Shown in pieces: positions 23,185 to 38,100 of a stretch of DNA of 64,000 nt. The notes beneath the pieces are model-generated. The model saw only the letters and a program-made list of their open reading frames with translations. It was not told where the DNA came from and did not search any database. The translations under genes were made by a program, and so were the position numbers. Positions within the stretch are counted from its first letter, which is position 1. Each line of letters starts with the position of its first letter. Origin of the DNA: Plazaster borealis. Lineage: Eukaryota > Echinodermata > Asteroidea > Forcipulatida > Labidiasteridae. Location: assembly GCA_021014325.1 (NCBI GenBank), contig CM037467.1, positions 11,422,773 through 11,486,772 of the forward strand. Reading direction: 5' to 3'.

Positions 23185-26100
23185 CTGTAGGACAAATCAG
23201 TGATTATAAAGAATGACAGCAATTGAAATAACAAATGTGTAAATACAGAGCATCAGCCGGTGCAAAATGCCTCAGCCTACCAAACTGAGTGACCTGCAGA
23301 ATAAACAAGATTTATTGTTGCTCTCTTTGTTTCAAACCAAGTAGATTCTTTCCAACGCAGGAATTGGTTTTGTAGTTGCAGCCTTTGAGAAAGACTTGGG
23401 TCAAAACGTGAGACCATTAACATTTTTTTTGCATCTTTCCAATGCACTCCTACTTAACCCCAGGTTTTGTTTGCAAAATGCTTACTGGTTCGAAATATGG
23501 TCTCATTTGCTTCTCAGAGACTTGTTATATAAAAAAAATTACCTAAAGGTTGGCCCGATGAAATTGAACTTTGATTGCCTTCGACTGTTAACAAACTGCA
23601 AAATATTGTCTTGTTTGTCTTTGTGATATAATTACCTCATCCCAGACTGCCGATTGTTGCTCTTTCGTAAACCGAGTAAATTCTCTCTTGTCGTGCAGAT
23701 ACGTCACGAGTCTCAAGAGGATAAGAAGAATGACCCCGATGAAAACGATGGCGGCTACGATGCTGAGAACGAGGATGAGAATATCGCCTGACGTAGGGTC
23801 AGTCGCAATGGGAGTTTTACCGTTGTCGCCCCCGCCTCCATTTGGATCACACACTGTACAATTTAAAAAACAGAGGTAAGAGTAAATTGAGTTTGTTTTC
23901 CATCAAAAACACTCATAAGAAGGACGTGAGCGGGGGGAAAGGGGAGGGGGTGGGTGGGCAAGGTTTTAGCCAGGATTTTGTAAAATGGTTGTCCAAATTT
24001 GCTGGAAATTTAAAAACAGTGTGTCCAAATTGTTCACTTACAATACATTTACATGTAAATGACAAATAAAACAGAGTGTCCAAATTTAAAACAGAATGTC
24101 CAAAAGATACCCAGACACCCCTCTGGCTAACACTATGGGGGGGGGGGGTATCTGGAGTGATTTGATCCTTGCGCAGAGGCGTTCCAGCCCTGTACTTACC
24201 TCTCTGTTGGTCTTGTAAGTGAACCAACAAAGTACCGTTGTCGAGGGTCTCGTAGACAAAATTGTAGGACGTTGAACAGTTGGTGAAGCCACCAGGAAAC
24301 ACGCATAGATTTGACACATTCACTGCATGGAAGACATTATAATGTTCAAGCGAATAATGACAATCGTTTTATCAAAGAAAAAAAACCCCATCACATTTGT
24401 ATTTCATACTTTATGAAATGTGTAAAACATCTTAAAAGAGTAAAATCATCTCAAACTAGACCAAAAATTAGACACAAACACTAGACATAGCCCAATCAAC
24501 CTGTGCAATTACCTGTTACTAAAATCTCTTACACTTCAGCTTTTTGTTTAGCTGTGCAAATAGTTTAAATTGAATGCCGTTGTCCTATAGGAAAATCTGT
24601 CCCCGGAGATCCTGTCCCTCATATGGGAAATTAACATGGGCTGAAGGAGGATGATTCAAAAGAGGCCGCTATCTTTGCCGTATTGGGGGGGGGGGGGGGA
24701 CACGACACAGAATCTCCTGCCACACCGGTGTCATAGGAGATTTTTCCCCCGGTGTGTGTGTGTCCCCCACACGGTAAATTAACATGGGCTGAAGGGTGTC
24801 AAAAGAGGGCGCTATCAGACGAATTGTCCACGCTATTCGGACAGGAGACAGAAACACGGGGGGGCGGGGAGGGTGAAAGACCAGAACACCTGAGGAGGGG
24901 CATGACACCGGCCAGCCTTCAAATATATTTTCCACGCCAACCCTTTTATTAAAGTGACTTACCTTTAGGCAGCTCGCTGTCAATGACTACGGCCACCGTG
25001 CACTTGTCGCATTCCTCCGGCGAGATGACATCGCTGCCGAAGATTTTACACTCCACACAGGGGCGGTAAGAAGAACATTTACCGATGCAGGTCTGGGGGA
25101 AAACAGGGGCAAAAAACGCTGATCAAGATGACGTAGCAACGTGAGACTTTTCGAGTCTCTAGGTGGCAGCAGACATCGAGTAAATTGCAAACACTGATTA
25201 TTTAAAAACAAACATAAACGATTTGGTAGTGGACTAAAAGCAAATTGATTAGATTCAATCTGCAAGCTCGCTGATGTGAAAGTTCATATCAGGACCTGTA
25301 TTCTTGAGAAAATTGTTGTCTGATATGCGAGAAAATGCGAGAAAACTTTCTTTGTACAAACCACTAAATCACCATTGCGCCCTCTCCCGCAATAAAGACA
25401 AGAACTTTGGTAAACGACGTGCACAAAACATAAACCACTTTGTGTTGATTTTACTCAAATGGTCCCACACAAATCGATTATTGAAAACTACATAAGGGAA
25501 TTGAATTTACTTTACCCCAAAATGATGAAGTTTATAATTTGTATAAAGAAGTTGTTTTTGTTTTGAGTGAACTCACCTTGCATGTTTCACATGTGGAACC
25601 TTTAAATGGCGATTTTGCATCGCATTTGCAGCGGTTGCATTCACATACCCCGTTGGCGTTACACATCAGCTGCAAACAAATTCAGGTAACGTTTACGATA
25701 CATTGGACTCAAGTTCCGGCGTTACAGTGCCCCCCCCCTGATAGACACAAAGCTTTCGACTGGGACGTTTTCGTCGACACATCGAATACTCGCACTGCTA
25801 AAAATTGACTGCCACCGTCAGGAGATCCAGTGTTAGTTTTGGTCATGCATTGGTATCTTCTTATTTTAATTTGTGTTTATTGAATAGAAGTAAGAAACAC
25901 AAGTAAGATTGTTATAATAGCCTGAAAGTAAGATATAAAGCTCAGGTCAACCCTTGTGCTGTACTGCCTTTTTTCAAGAATAAAATACAACCATAGATTA
26001 AATCTAAGATTGATGGCCCGTGATTAAGAACGTACCCCATTTGAAGCCACACATCCAGCGGTCGATATGGAGCAGTCGCATGCGTCACCAGTGAAGCCCG

Positions 26101-29100
26101 GTTTGCACTTACAAACACTGCGTCTGATCTTTTCATCGCATACACACTGGCCTCGGTCTGGCCCTGTGGATAGGACAGATTTAAAAATTGACTAAAGATA
26201 GTATTTGGTGTAAAAATTTCAATCTCTAAAATCAATTTGTATGCAAAAATTCACAAAGCAAACATTTTCTGAATTGATCTAATAAAAAAACACCACCTAA
26301 CAGTGGCAGATTCGTTTACATTTATATTAATAACAACTTGAAAGTAAACATCATCATCGATTTACCTCCACATAGTTCACCTTTGTACCGCTCACATGAA
26401 AAGTTGTCACATTCACAAAACCGTCCAGATATCACCTCTTTCTTGTCCTGAAAGTTTGAGAACAAAGTAAGACTTCATTGTCATTGTTTGAAAGTTATAA
26501 TATTACATTCGGTCCGGTTACTTCAATTTAATTTCATGAATGTTGGATTTCAGGCTTTATGTGGTGATGAAAGATACTAGTTCAATGTTAGGGGTACGCA
26601 GTAACTATAATGATCCCTTGCAGAAGTTGTGGAGTTGAGCGTTTGTAACATAGTAACGTGGCAGAGCCCATGTATAGGTGAGGACTTGGCTCTGGCTCAC
26701 GCTTGGGCTCAGGCTGCGTTTTGCGAAATTTTTTCAGTTGTAAAACCTTTTGAGGTTTCAGTATCAACGAAGGAACATAAACAAATCCCGCTGCTTCAAA
26801 AGCCTAATGAGGTTAACTAGTAAAACACAATCAGTTCCTAAAACAGGAATGCGAAATTGAATTAAGCAGGGCTTTTTAAGAAGTTGCGTACAAGATAATT
26901 AGCGAAAGTGTTTCTACAGACGTAATCAAAAGGACGACATATACCTGTCTTTCAAAGCACGCACATTCCCCGCAAATACATTCACCTCGTCCAGAACACG
27001 CGATGGACGAGTTACTGCTCCTGTTGATGGAGAGAAAACAAATCATAGTAAACTAGACATTGTGTGCAAATGGGGGCCTTTAAGACTCTAGGTGGCAGCA
27101 GACTTACTATGTAAATATTTACCTTTATTCACATGTTGGCTAGCATGTTAATTACACTCGATATTTTCTTTGAAATTTCCATACATTTTATTGTTGAATT
27201 ATGTGGCATCCATCTTTTCATAATTATACTCATTGTTATTTGTTTCAACTGTATGTTTAATTGTCATTGTCAGCATGAAAAATAAATGTGCATTGAATTG
27301 AATTCGTAGTTCTGTGCATGCCCATATTCCAAAAGTTAGGAGAAGCAATTTATGGTTAAGTGACTTGCTCACGCCCAATGACACAATTATCTTGACAAGA
27401 ATTCGAACAAGCAGCACGATGTCAAGTCATCAGAACTTGAGACCGATACGCTAGACGGCTTGGCCACCCGGTTTGTAATTGACACAGCATGCACTTACTT
27501 ATACTACGTAATACTGTTGACGAAATTATTTCTCTTTTTTCTTTGCTTCTTTTTCAAACGCTACCCGTAAATTTTACGATACAAGTTTGGTAAATAAGCG
27601 TCAAATTGTTTGTCCTTACGCTCTGCAGGAGGCCACGTTCTCGTACTTGTCCCTGTACGATACCTCGTTGTCCTCACCGCTGCTGCACTCGCAGAGTTTA
27701 CCGTAACGTCCTGCGTCACATACGCACTGCCCGCAAGACAACGTACCGTTTCCGTCGGAACAATACTCGCTGTTAGGAATCTGTGTACGCAAAACACATA
27801 AATATATAGACAACAATCAATAAAAACTTCAAACTCTCGAATTATCAAACAATGATCTTCGAAATGTAAGGTCGGTCCTTTGCTAATCGGCTCTCACACT
27901 CGATGTAACCAAAACCCTGTCTTGCGCCAGCTATATTGATCAATTCGATATTTATTGTTATAAATTTATGCCAGAGACTGTGCACTCACTCATTCTGGTT
28001 TTTGTTTACTATAGTACTTAGAAAATATTATCATTCAACTATTAAAGCAACCATTTTCTGTTGAGTTTGCGACATTGTCAGCCGATAAAAAGTACCAACA
28101 GAATACTAACATTCAGTAAAGTGATTTCTCTTAAACCAAAACATTGGAAGTTTTTTATTATTTCCTTGATACAAATATTAATGGAAGCTAACATTTTTTT
28201 TACTGTGCCTTAGATATACTGCTGTGTAAACAACATTGGGTTTTAATTTCAAGGTACAGACAAAAATTGATAATAATAATCTTACCGACAGATCTTCGCA
28301 ATCACAACTGCACGTCACTTCTACTGCAATCTCTAAAGCTTCGTCAAAACCAATCGGCCCGATGGTGAAACTACATCAGAAATAATGAATAAAATGTCAG
28401 TAGTTGGCTTATTGTTGCCTTGCATTGTGACTAAAATTACGGCAGCTGTCGTAGAATAAAAGGGGGAAATTGAATAAAAATCATTCCCTTTTGATGTTCT
28501 ATAATTTCACAAAGTTAAGAAAGGTAAAACAGAGTAACACAGTCGGTGTCCCCGAGAGATCAGTATTAAGTTGTTTGCTTATGACAGGATTCGAACTAGT
28601 CGCTCGTCACCGGCACAATCGGTGGTTGAGACGTTAAGACACCAGTTCTTGAGTGTGAGGTTCGTTTGTTCGAATCCCACCAGAGTATAACCCGTTAATT
28701 TGTTTTCGTAAAGTATTCCGACGGCAGCGAGTATATAGCGCACAACACCCAGAGGTGTAAGGGAAAAAACAGTTTAACTCTCTCCATCAAAGTCTGATAG
28801 CAAATACAGACAGTATAAGTTCGGTCTGTCATGGATGTGACGAATGCGGTCAACTTCGGAAGATTTTTATTTTTATTTTTATTTTTTTTTTTTTTTGGGG
28901 GGGGAATAGACTTCATGCCAGGAATTACTCTAGAATTCACATTTGATGTTGTCTATACCTTTGCTCAGTATTGTCATGGCAACTGGTAGCTTCCACCGTG
29001 ACGTCAAAGCTGACAACCTCACCTAGCTTGAGACCAAGACACACTTTCGACCCGGGGTTCGGCGCCTCGTTCAGACAGCGAGACGTGTAGGACACGGCTA

Positions 29101-32100
29101 GGTTTTCAGGAGCATTGTCGGAGATTTCCACCTTTGCGGTGATTTTCTGTAAATAGGAAAATATAGGCACGGACAATCAAATTAAAGAGCAAAATAAAAT
29201 TATCCTGGTGTCACATAATCTCTTCATCCAGAAATTTACAAACAGTAAAAGCTGCATTGGATTTCTGAACTCACAGCGTAATTTTCCTTGATCAAGCCAA
29301 CCACGTTAGACGAGTCAGGGGCCAAAATACCAACCGTTGATCCCTCGATGAAATTTGCGAGGTCCTGAAACGAAAAAAACATTTGAAAATTCATTGAATA
29401 ATAACAGAAAATACAAATCAAGCAACATTGATCATGTAGATTTTGATGGACATTTTATTTGAAATATTTTGAAATATTTGTATATATCATTATTTGAAAC
29501 CCTGTTTTACTGAGGCATGCATTTGTGTTTCACCCTATATGCGATTTCGCTGTAAACTGGGCACGGAAATCTGCGCGGCAATGGACGCTTACCCGGTAAA
29601 GGTCAGTGTGGCCAGCCGTTACCGCGAAAATAGGAATGACGTTCTGCTCTCTCATGCGGAAGTTCAAATGCCCAACGGACGGATAATCCTTTAGCGGAAA
29701 AAACACAAATTGAAGACACATGATAAAACAATATGCAGAATTCAAACTTGATGTAAATTAAAGGTAGGGTCATAGAATGGCAACTACTCCACAAATTAAT
29801 GACCATTCAAACTCACTTGGTGAGAAGCACTGCAGGTGTTGATAGTAATAAACTATTTTGAAAAAGGATTCCCTTCGAAGTAATATGGTTTAGATAATTT
29901 TTCACCCAAGAACATTTGAATCTGAGAAACGATTCATGCATGAATCGTTTCTCAGATTTCTGAGGGTTGGTGTCCGTTCGCGAATGCTGCGACCAGAGAT
30001 GTGGTTGGTACCCGCTTTCACCTCGCTAAAATGTGGAAGGATTTGACGTTCTTGTAAAAATACCGCGACTGGTTTTTGTAATGAAACTTTCACTTGTGAC
30101 GTTTATTGTATCTTTCTTCATAGTTTTGCCTATAAATCAAGATTACGTTGACAAATAACAATTTATGACCCTGGCCCAATTTCATGGAGCTGATTAAGCA
30201 TAAAAGTTAGCTAAGCAAAGCAAAATTATGCTTACCAGAATAAGGTTACCAGCCAAAATACCATGTCACGTTTACCATTTGTGACTGGTATCCTGCTTAT
30301 TTTTGCTTACCAGAAAAGTGTTAAGCAATATTGTCTGCTTAAGCAGCTCTATAAAATTAAGCCCCTATCTTTAAGTGGAATATACAACTATTTCAACTGG
30401 TTAAACTTTAAACTTTCTTAAAACTGTGCCGTCTCTACATCCGGAGTGAAAGAGTTTTTAAAAGAGCTTTAAAAATTGCGAGTTCCGAACTCGCCACTTC
30501 TAAGGCTCTTTTAAAACAACCCTTTCATTGTTTTATTTCATTGTTTTGCCTCCACCACAGTGCGATGACATTATGGAACATCTGGGTTGTGAAATAGTGC
30601 GCCCTCATCGATCGCTGACGGTACCAAAAACACTGTATCGCTGACAACATTAATATTTTTAAAAACTTACAAATTCGTTGGCCCTGTCGTTATAGCCCGT
30701 TTCACTATTCAGGTGACATTCTCCATCATTTGGATTTACAATCCCAAGTAACTGAAAGAGAAAATCCCCAAAACAATTCAACAACTTCGTCACTTTTGTT
30801 TGATTTGTGTACTGTCGTTGATAATCGCATACAACATCATTGCAGCCCGTGAAACAATATGCGAGTGGACACGTTGTGAGTGAAAGCAACGAAAGTTTTT
30901 TTTTTACTCCATGCACGTTCATTTTATGTGTTTATTTTGATCGCTGCGTGCAATCGAAACAAGCAACGCTAATTTGGGGGTCTCCATGTAGTGCTGATTA
31001 TGGTCTCAAAATTAAAAGTTTTTCAGTGTGGAATATACCTGTGGAAGAATAGTTATAGTATGAACTTTGTAAACAATGAGCTTTCAGATTGAAAATAATA
31101 TTTGTTTATTTTTATATTAATTACCATAAATCATGCACTTTGTCTGTAAATAAAATAAAACGCTGAAAACCACTTACCTTTCCGTCACCAGCAATGTGGA
31201 AAGCATCGTCGCTAACGTAAACAACGATGTGTCTTGCTTTAGGCAGCCACCCTATTAACTCCTTTCAAACAAGAACAAAATAGGAACAACTGATGAGTTT
31301 TTCAGAAGGTCCACAATACAGATTTATTCAAATAAGCCTTATACATCATTATTACAGTAGTACATGTAGGCTACATACATATTCATTTGATTGACGTCAC
31401 CTACTTTGCATACTGTGATCTGCATGAGGGCATCAAGTCCGGCCTCGGGGCTGTCCAGGTTTCCAGAGTATGATGTCTCATTTACTCTATCCTGAAAGCG
31501 GGGAAGAATAAACACTACAAAATTGTTGTGATGACATTTTGATTCTTTGAAATCAACGATGTTTTTCTGAAAGTGTCACCTCATTTTCTTGATTGTCATT
31601 GACAGAATTATGTGGACTTGTCTTTTGCTTTGAAGTTTCAGACGTAATGAAGGAGACCAAAACCTCTAAATGTGATTTCCCATCTCAAATGGGCAGAGGA
31701 CTAGGCCTGGGCGACTTGTGCGACTAGTGTCGAAGTCGTGACTATTGATTGCTACGTCTAGTTGCGAAGCGCGACTAGTCGGGTAGTAAATTTCACTAGT
31801 CGCCCAGGCCTACAGATGACTATGTGTTAGTCATGCAGAAGTTAACCAAGAAATAATCAGTTCGTTTCACAGAAAATGTACCTGGAGAAAGAATTCGTCC
31901 ACATTGAGGACAGTTATGCGCGCATCCATTTTGGCAGTGTGGCAAATCGAAGTTTTCCCATTAGTCGATCTGGTACAGTTTGCTGTTATGTCACTTCTGT
32001 GTTTTTTGTTGCCCATTGCTAGCATAGAGGGCGCACAAATAGCCACAGATGAAGAGCTAGCACAGTTTCTCCTGTTTGTGTTTCTAATGGTTCGTTCATA

Positions 32101-35100
32101 CTTTTTCCAGATATGCACATGGCAGATAACAGAAGTGCATTCGATCGAAGATGTTTTCCGAAGAAGATGTTTCTAAACGGAATAATGCCGGGGCTATGGG
32201 ACACTAGGTGGCAGCAGATCTTACAGGTAATTTCAACATCCGTACATATATCTAGTAATTAATAAACAACAAGGGAAACTGACTGGTTAAACTTTTAAAA
32301 CATTTTTGGGTTGAACAAAGAAATATTGGCTAAAGCGGAGCTTGAACCCGCGACCTCCATACATAGATTTGTCTGCTGCCACCTAGCGTCCCCGAACTTG
32401 ACCACCATTATTAGGTAGTCTTTCCTTACCGAAAACAAGTCCGTATTTACGTCCAAAGGAAGGTGATTTCTGAAGTTGTAAGGTGGCTGGCAATCTGTGC
32501 ACGGTTCTAAAAGACTGTTGAGCATTAGCAAAGCAAACAAAAATGTGTCACTTCGTGTGTGTACAAAATTACATCGTCGAAAATTCTTATCGATTAACGT
32601 GACTTCAAACAAAACCTCCCTTTCACTGTGGTTATTTTTTGCTTTTCCAAATTTGTCACAAAATAAACCAACTCGAGGTATAAAGGGAAAAACTACCCCG
32701 GTGCTTGTAATTAAAGTTTAATCAAGATCACGGGATTATTTTGATCGCAACAATTCCATTTTTTATTAGTATTTTTTTTTTTTTTTTTTTTTTGGGGGGT
32801 GTCTCCAAAAATACCATGTTCTCAACAAGACCGTAGTTCAGTCGGAACTATTTCTGTGAAGGATTGGTGCTGGTATGAACTTTACAATCAGTGAGTTTCC
32901 ACATGTGAAACAACAAATTAAACAAAACATTCTCTATAAAACTGTTTTTGAATCAATTAATTAATCCAACACTTACCTATTAGGAGCAGTATTTACAAAG
33001 GGCGATAATGTTTTCTCGACAAAGGAGCCAAAACCAAGTCGGAAATTTCTCGTAATTTCCCCCATCTCATCCGCTATGTATCAAAAACAAAAAGAAATAC
33101 ATAAATTACAGGATTCTGGGTTTGCTCGACACTCCTCGGGGTCAAACTATCAAATCATTATGTGATTTCTAATATTTTTTTGTTTTGACCCGATGCACAA
33201 TCTTAGGTGCGCCCTTTTGGGAGTCATTCCCAATGTGTTACTGTGCAGTGCACATTTCAGGCGACGAACCGCAATTCGCCGTATTTTTGTACGCGTGAGG
33301 GCGTATGTGGACCAATTCCACGTGATGAAAACCAAGTAAACAAACGGTTTTGTTTTTCATTGTTATTATTATTTTTTATGTATTTCGTCATTGATGCAAG
33401 AAAACTACGTACAGGCAATTAAAATAAGATGAAACTGTAAAATTGTGATGCAAGACAATCCCTGCTGAAAGCGCCCTTATGCAGTCAAAAATAGGGTTAA
33501 TTAAGTTTACATGCTAATTAAATCCCAAAGCGGCTGACCATTGACCGACAGTAGCCGCGAGTGACGTGAGTCCAAGGGGCATATCAGCTTGAATTACACC
33601 GTTAACGCACTCAGTAAACATCAGAAACTTAATTTTCATAATGATCATGTGCCATGGTTCACAAAAAGTAAAACAAAAACCAAACAAAACCCCCCAAAAC
33701 AAACAAAAAGTTAACATCAGAAACTTAATTTACATATTGATCATGGCATGGTACACAAAAAAAAAAAAAAAAAAATGGCGTTGCGATTTTTGCATTATTA
33801 CAAAGGGTTCCGAATCCAAGTTAGTAAATTATACAAGGATTTTGGTTCAGTTTAAAACAAACTTCGTGTTAAAACTAACTCCAAAGTGGATCAGGTCACA
33901 TTGGATCTTAAATTAAGGTCAACACGTACCTAATGTAGTGGCTAACTGCTTTAGATTTTCTAAATCATCCTTCATTGATCCGCTTAAATCCATGACATAA
34001 TAGAGGTCCACCGGATAATCCCTGGCCTGACGCACAGATACATTCAGATTCACCCTTTCACCTGTAAAGCGACAGAAATGATATAATAAAATCAATCACA
34101 GTTAAATGGAATGAGGCTGCACCTGTTATATTTTCACTGTAAAGTGATACAAAAACTGATACATTGAAATCAATCCCAGTTAAATGGAATGAGGCTGCAC
34201 CTGTTATCTATTCAATGTTATGTGATAAACAAAACTGATACATTGAAATCATTCCCAGTTAAATGGAATGCATGCAGCCTGTTATATTTTCACGGTGAAG
34301 TGATAAACAAAACCGATACGTTGAAATCAATCCCAGTTAAATCGAATGAGGCTGCACTTGTTATCTTTTCACTGTAAAGTGATACAAAAAACTGATACAT
34401 TGAAATCAATCCCAGTTAAATGGAATGAGGCTGCACCTGTTATCTATTCAATGTTGTGATAAACAAAACTGATACATTGAAATCATTCCCAGTTAAATGG
34501 AATGCATGCAGCCTGTTATATTTTCACTGTGAAGTGATAAACAAAACAGTGATACATTGAAACCCATGTGATACCCATTTTCAGTCAGTTCTGACCCGGA
34601 TGAGGGTCAGTGCTTTAGTAACTACCTGGGAATCGTTTTGTAATGTTTTAACGAAGAGCGGTCTACATCTACATCGAACATAGTTCATTATTGAGGTCAT
34701 ATCGCAAGGTCATACTTACCAGGTCGTAGTTTTAGTCTGATTTTCTGTGGTGCAACTTGAACGGCATCGCCTAAATCTGAATCTGCATCCCTTAGCTCCT
34801 GATTCTGAAAACATATATGAATAATTATGTGAAAGTCATCAGGTACGGAACCATGTATTATTGTTCTACAGCAGTATTATTATTATTAACTTGATATATT
34901 TCTGGTAATGAAAGCAAGCATGCCTCATAAGTAAACTTAAACAAGGGTGCTTGCTATGTGAACTAGAAACACCGGGGTTAACCCCTACCCTTCCACAATC
35001 AGTGTTTTGGGTTCTTTTACGTGCACCACCGATCCCAGTACACGGGACTTACAGCTTAATGTCCCATCTGAAGGATAGAGCACTATGATGGTAAAGCATC

Positions 35101-38100
35101 TTGCTTGATGACACTGAAGTGTCAAGACCAGAACTCGAACCCACACTCTTAACCGCTCGGCCACGACACGCCAGTAATATCAGTGTTAGGTATTTCTGGT
35201 TTTGAACTCAAGGAACCTTAAAGGGTCTGTACACGTTTGGTAATGACTCTGGCAATAAAAAGTTATTTGGTAAGAAGTACAGCAGCTTTGGATAGTATAT
35301 GCATTTTGAGAAACTTTCCACTTCGAATTACTGCGGTTATGGAAAAAGATATCAGTTTTTATCCCAAAACTTTTGAATCTGAGAAGTGTTTCTGTGACAG
35401 TAACGTTTCTGAGATTGTGTATTCCAATTGCAGATTATTCTTCCTGTGTTGACAAATCGCTCCAGATTTTCGGCAATATCTCAAAAACGCTACCACCTTT
35501 TGAAATGAAATGTTCACCTGTTAGTTTTATGGTATCTACAACTATATAGGTTTGAAACAAACCGTAGGTTCCAATTACCAAACGTATACAATCCCTTTAA
35601 AAGTGCCTTGCACTGCAGCAGCAGAGGCATATAAAAGCTCGAACACCATGAAGAGAAGATGGAGAAGATATTGTCAGTTTTTAGATGTGGGAGGAAAACC
35701 CAAACTGGGGTAAACCCCATGCAATCAGGTTGAGATGAAAACCCAATCCGCATGGTAAGAGTCCGGTGCGGGTTGGGATTCGAACCATGATCCACAGAAG
35801 TGAAAGTCATGGGGAAAAAGGCTCGTCCAACTTGTACCCCCCTTATACATAACAACAAGTTTGAGTATCTAAAAATGTTCCAATAGTTACAAGTACAACT
35901 TATTTTGGGAAGATAACGTTTGGCTGTTTAGTGTTGTACCCGAATCTGTTGATTTCGCAAGGAGTAATGAACGTCATTCCTGCTCTTTGTAATAGCGCCC
36001 TCATAGGGTCAAAAGTGGAGAAAGAGTGTGACAATGTGGACTTGCGGAAGGGCATTTGTGGGGTCCTGACAACTATAGAACAAAGGACCCCAAAAGGCCA
36101 TATCACTAGGAACAATGGACCCCACAAGGGAATTCTTTAGAAAAGGGAATAATAGAACAATAGCATGCAGGACCCCACAAACCGGATCCGTACGGCTGTG
36201 TGAACTAACTTGCTTGAACATAAAATAAAATGCCCACAAATACAGATCCAATCAGCCATCATACAAACCTCTTCTATGCGGACACTGCTGACTGGGTAGG
36301 TAATATCCAGGCACGTTTTGTTGATTAAGTTCTGAATTAGATCACATCTTAGAAAGCCAGTATCTTCCGTATAACCCTGAAAGTAGTCAATGATCGTTGA
36401 AAATATTGAAATTGAAGTCAACAAATTGTATTTACTTTAACTATCACCCACTCCTTGTAGTTAATAAATAGTATTTTCACACAAACTTCAAAATCAGATC
36501 AGCAACTATCTAAGAAACTAAATGTACATGAAAAACACCAAGTCCATGACTAAACTGTAAATAAAAAACACTATGTCCATGACTAAAATGTAAATAAAAA
36601 ACACTAAGTCCATGACTAAAACGAAATAAAAAACACTATGTCAATGACTAAAATGTAAATAAAAAACACTATGTCTATGACTAAGATGTAAATAAAAAAC
36701 ACCAAGTCCATGACTAAACTGTAAATAAAAAACACCAAGTCCATGACTAAACTGTAAATAAAAAACATTATGTCCATGACTAAAATGTAAATAAAAAACA
36801 CTAAGTCCATGACTAAAACGAATTAAAAAACACTATGTCCATGACTAAAATGTAAATAAAAAACACTATGTCCATGCTTTTTAACATTACACCACGGAGG
36901 AAGAAAAGCTTCCGTAGTGTCATTAACAGGAAGTTATAGGTGACCTTGGCAGAAAGTGACGTAACAGCATACGCGTTGTTTTATCAACACTATGCACTAA
37001 GGTAATTGCGTATAGGGATTGAAACAAACACAAAGAAACACAGTTGGAAACAAAAACAAGGGGGAAAAAGACACGCAAGCCTATAATTCTCTCACAAGGA
37101 ATATTAATAATATTGTCTTTCTGGAAGCGAACCGGAGAATAGACCAATGTTTTTGTATAGCCCGGACGCACAAGTGCTGAGGGCCCCACCGCCATCGGTG
37201 GGACGCCGGCAGAGCTACAGGGCCTGACCAGCTGTACGGTTCATAACAGGCTGACACAGAAACTGGTTTAAGCAAAAAGGAAATTCAGCTCGGATTCAAG
37301 CTAGCTCGGATTCAGTTGAACCCATTTCTGGCTCATCTTGACACAAATTCCGAGTTCCGCTGCTCCAGAAATGGGTCAGGCTCCCTGATGGGACCCGGAA
37401 CCGTGTCAGTTCGGACCCGATCATTGATATGATCATTGATATTCTTAATTTGACTGCATCTTTGTATTAAATCGTCTGCTAAGGGCTATAAGGTCATTAG
37501 TGTAATTTGTTTGGGTTTCATAAATTTGCTTTTGCATATTTTTGGAGCTCCTGGTGAATGGGGTTTATTGATCAAGAGTGGACTTCTAAGTATTTGTTTG
37601 GCAAAAAGAAACATTCATTTTCTAAGTAAAACATGATTTGTTAATTTGGATTTTTTTTGTTTCAAATTCATATACGAATTCTTTTAATTTAATGACATTT
37701 TCATCATTATGAGTATGAAATTACAATTAATGACTTTTACGGCACTGAGCCGATGAAAAGATTGCCACATTTTTGCAGTGGAGGCCGCCCGTATACCAAA
37801 GTTGGCAAAACTCACATGCTGTCACGTCGCAATAGAAATGTATCAATAGAACTTGTGCGCAAAAGCCACATGTGGGATTAAGTAACCAACTAACCACTAA
37901 CCTGCTGTGCGCACCAGCCACATGTGGGATTAGGTAACCAACTAACCACTAACCAGCTGTGCACACCAGCCACATGTGGGATTAGGTAACCAACTAACCA
38001 CTAACCTGCTGTGCGCACCAGCCACATGTGGGATTAAGTAACCAACTAACCACTAACCTGCTGTGCGCACCAGCCACATGTGGGATTAAGTAACCAACGA

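Noticed and set aside
31870..31925. Minus-strand piece ending in CTCCAG and GTACAT, considered as an extra integrin exon (peptide [16 protein letters not shown]).
   Set aside because: Exon 7 (phase 0) joins directly to exon 8 with the right length and residues before [10 protein letters not shown]; this piece has no integrin resemblance and no convincing acceptor.
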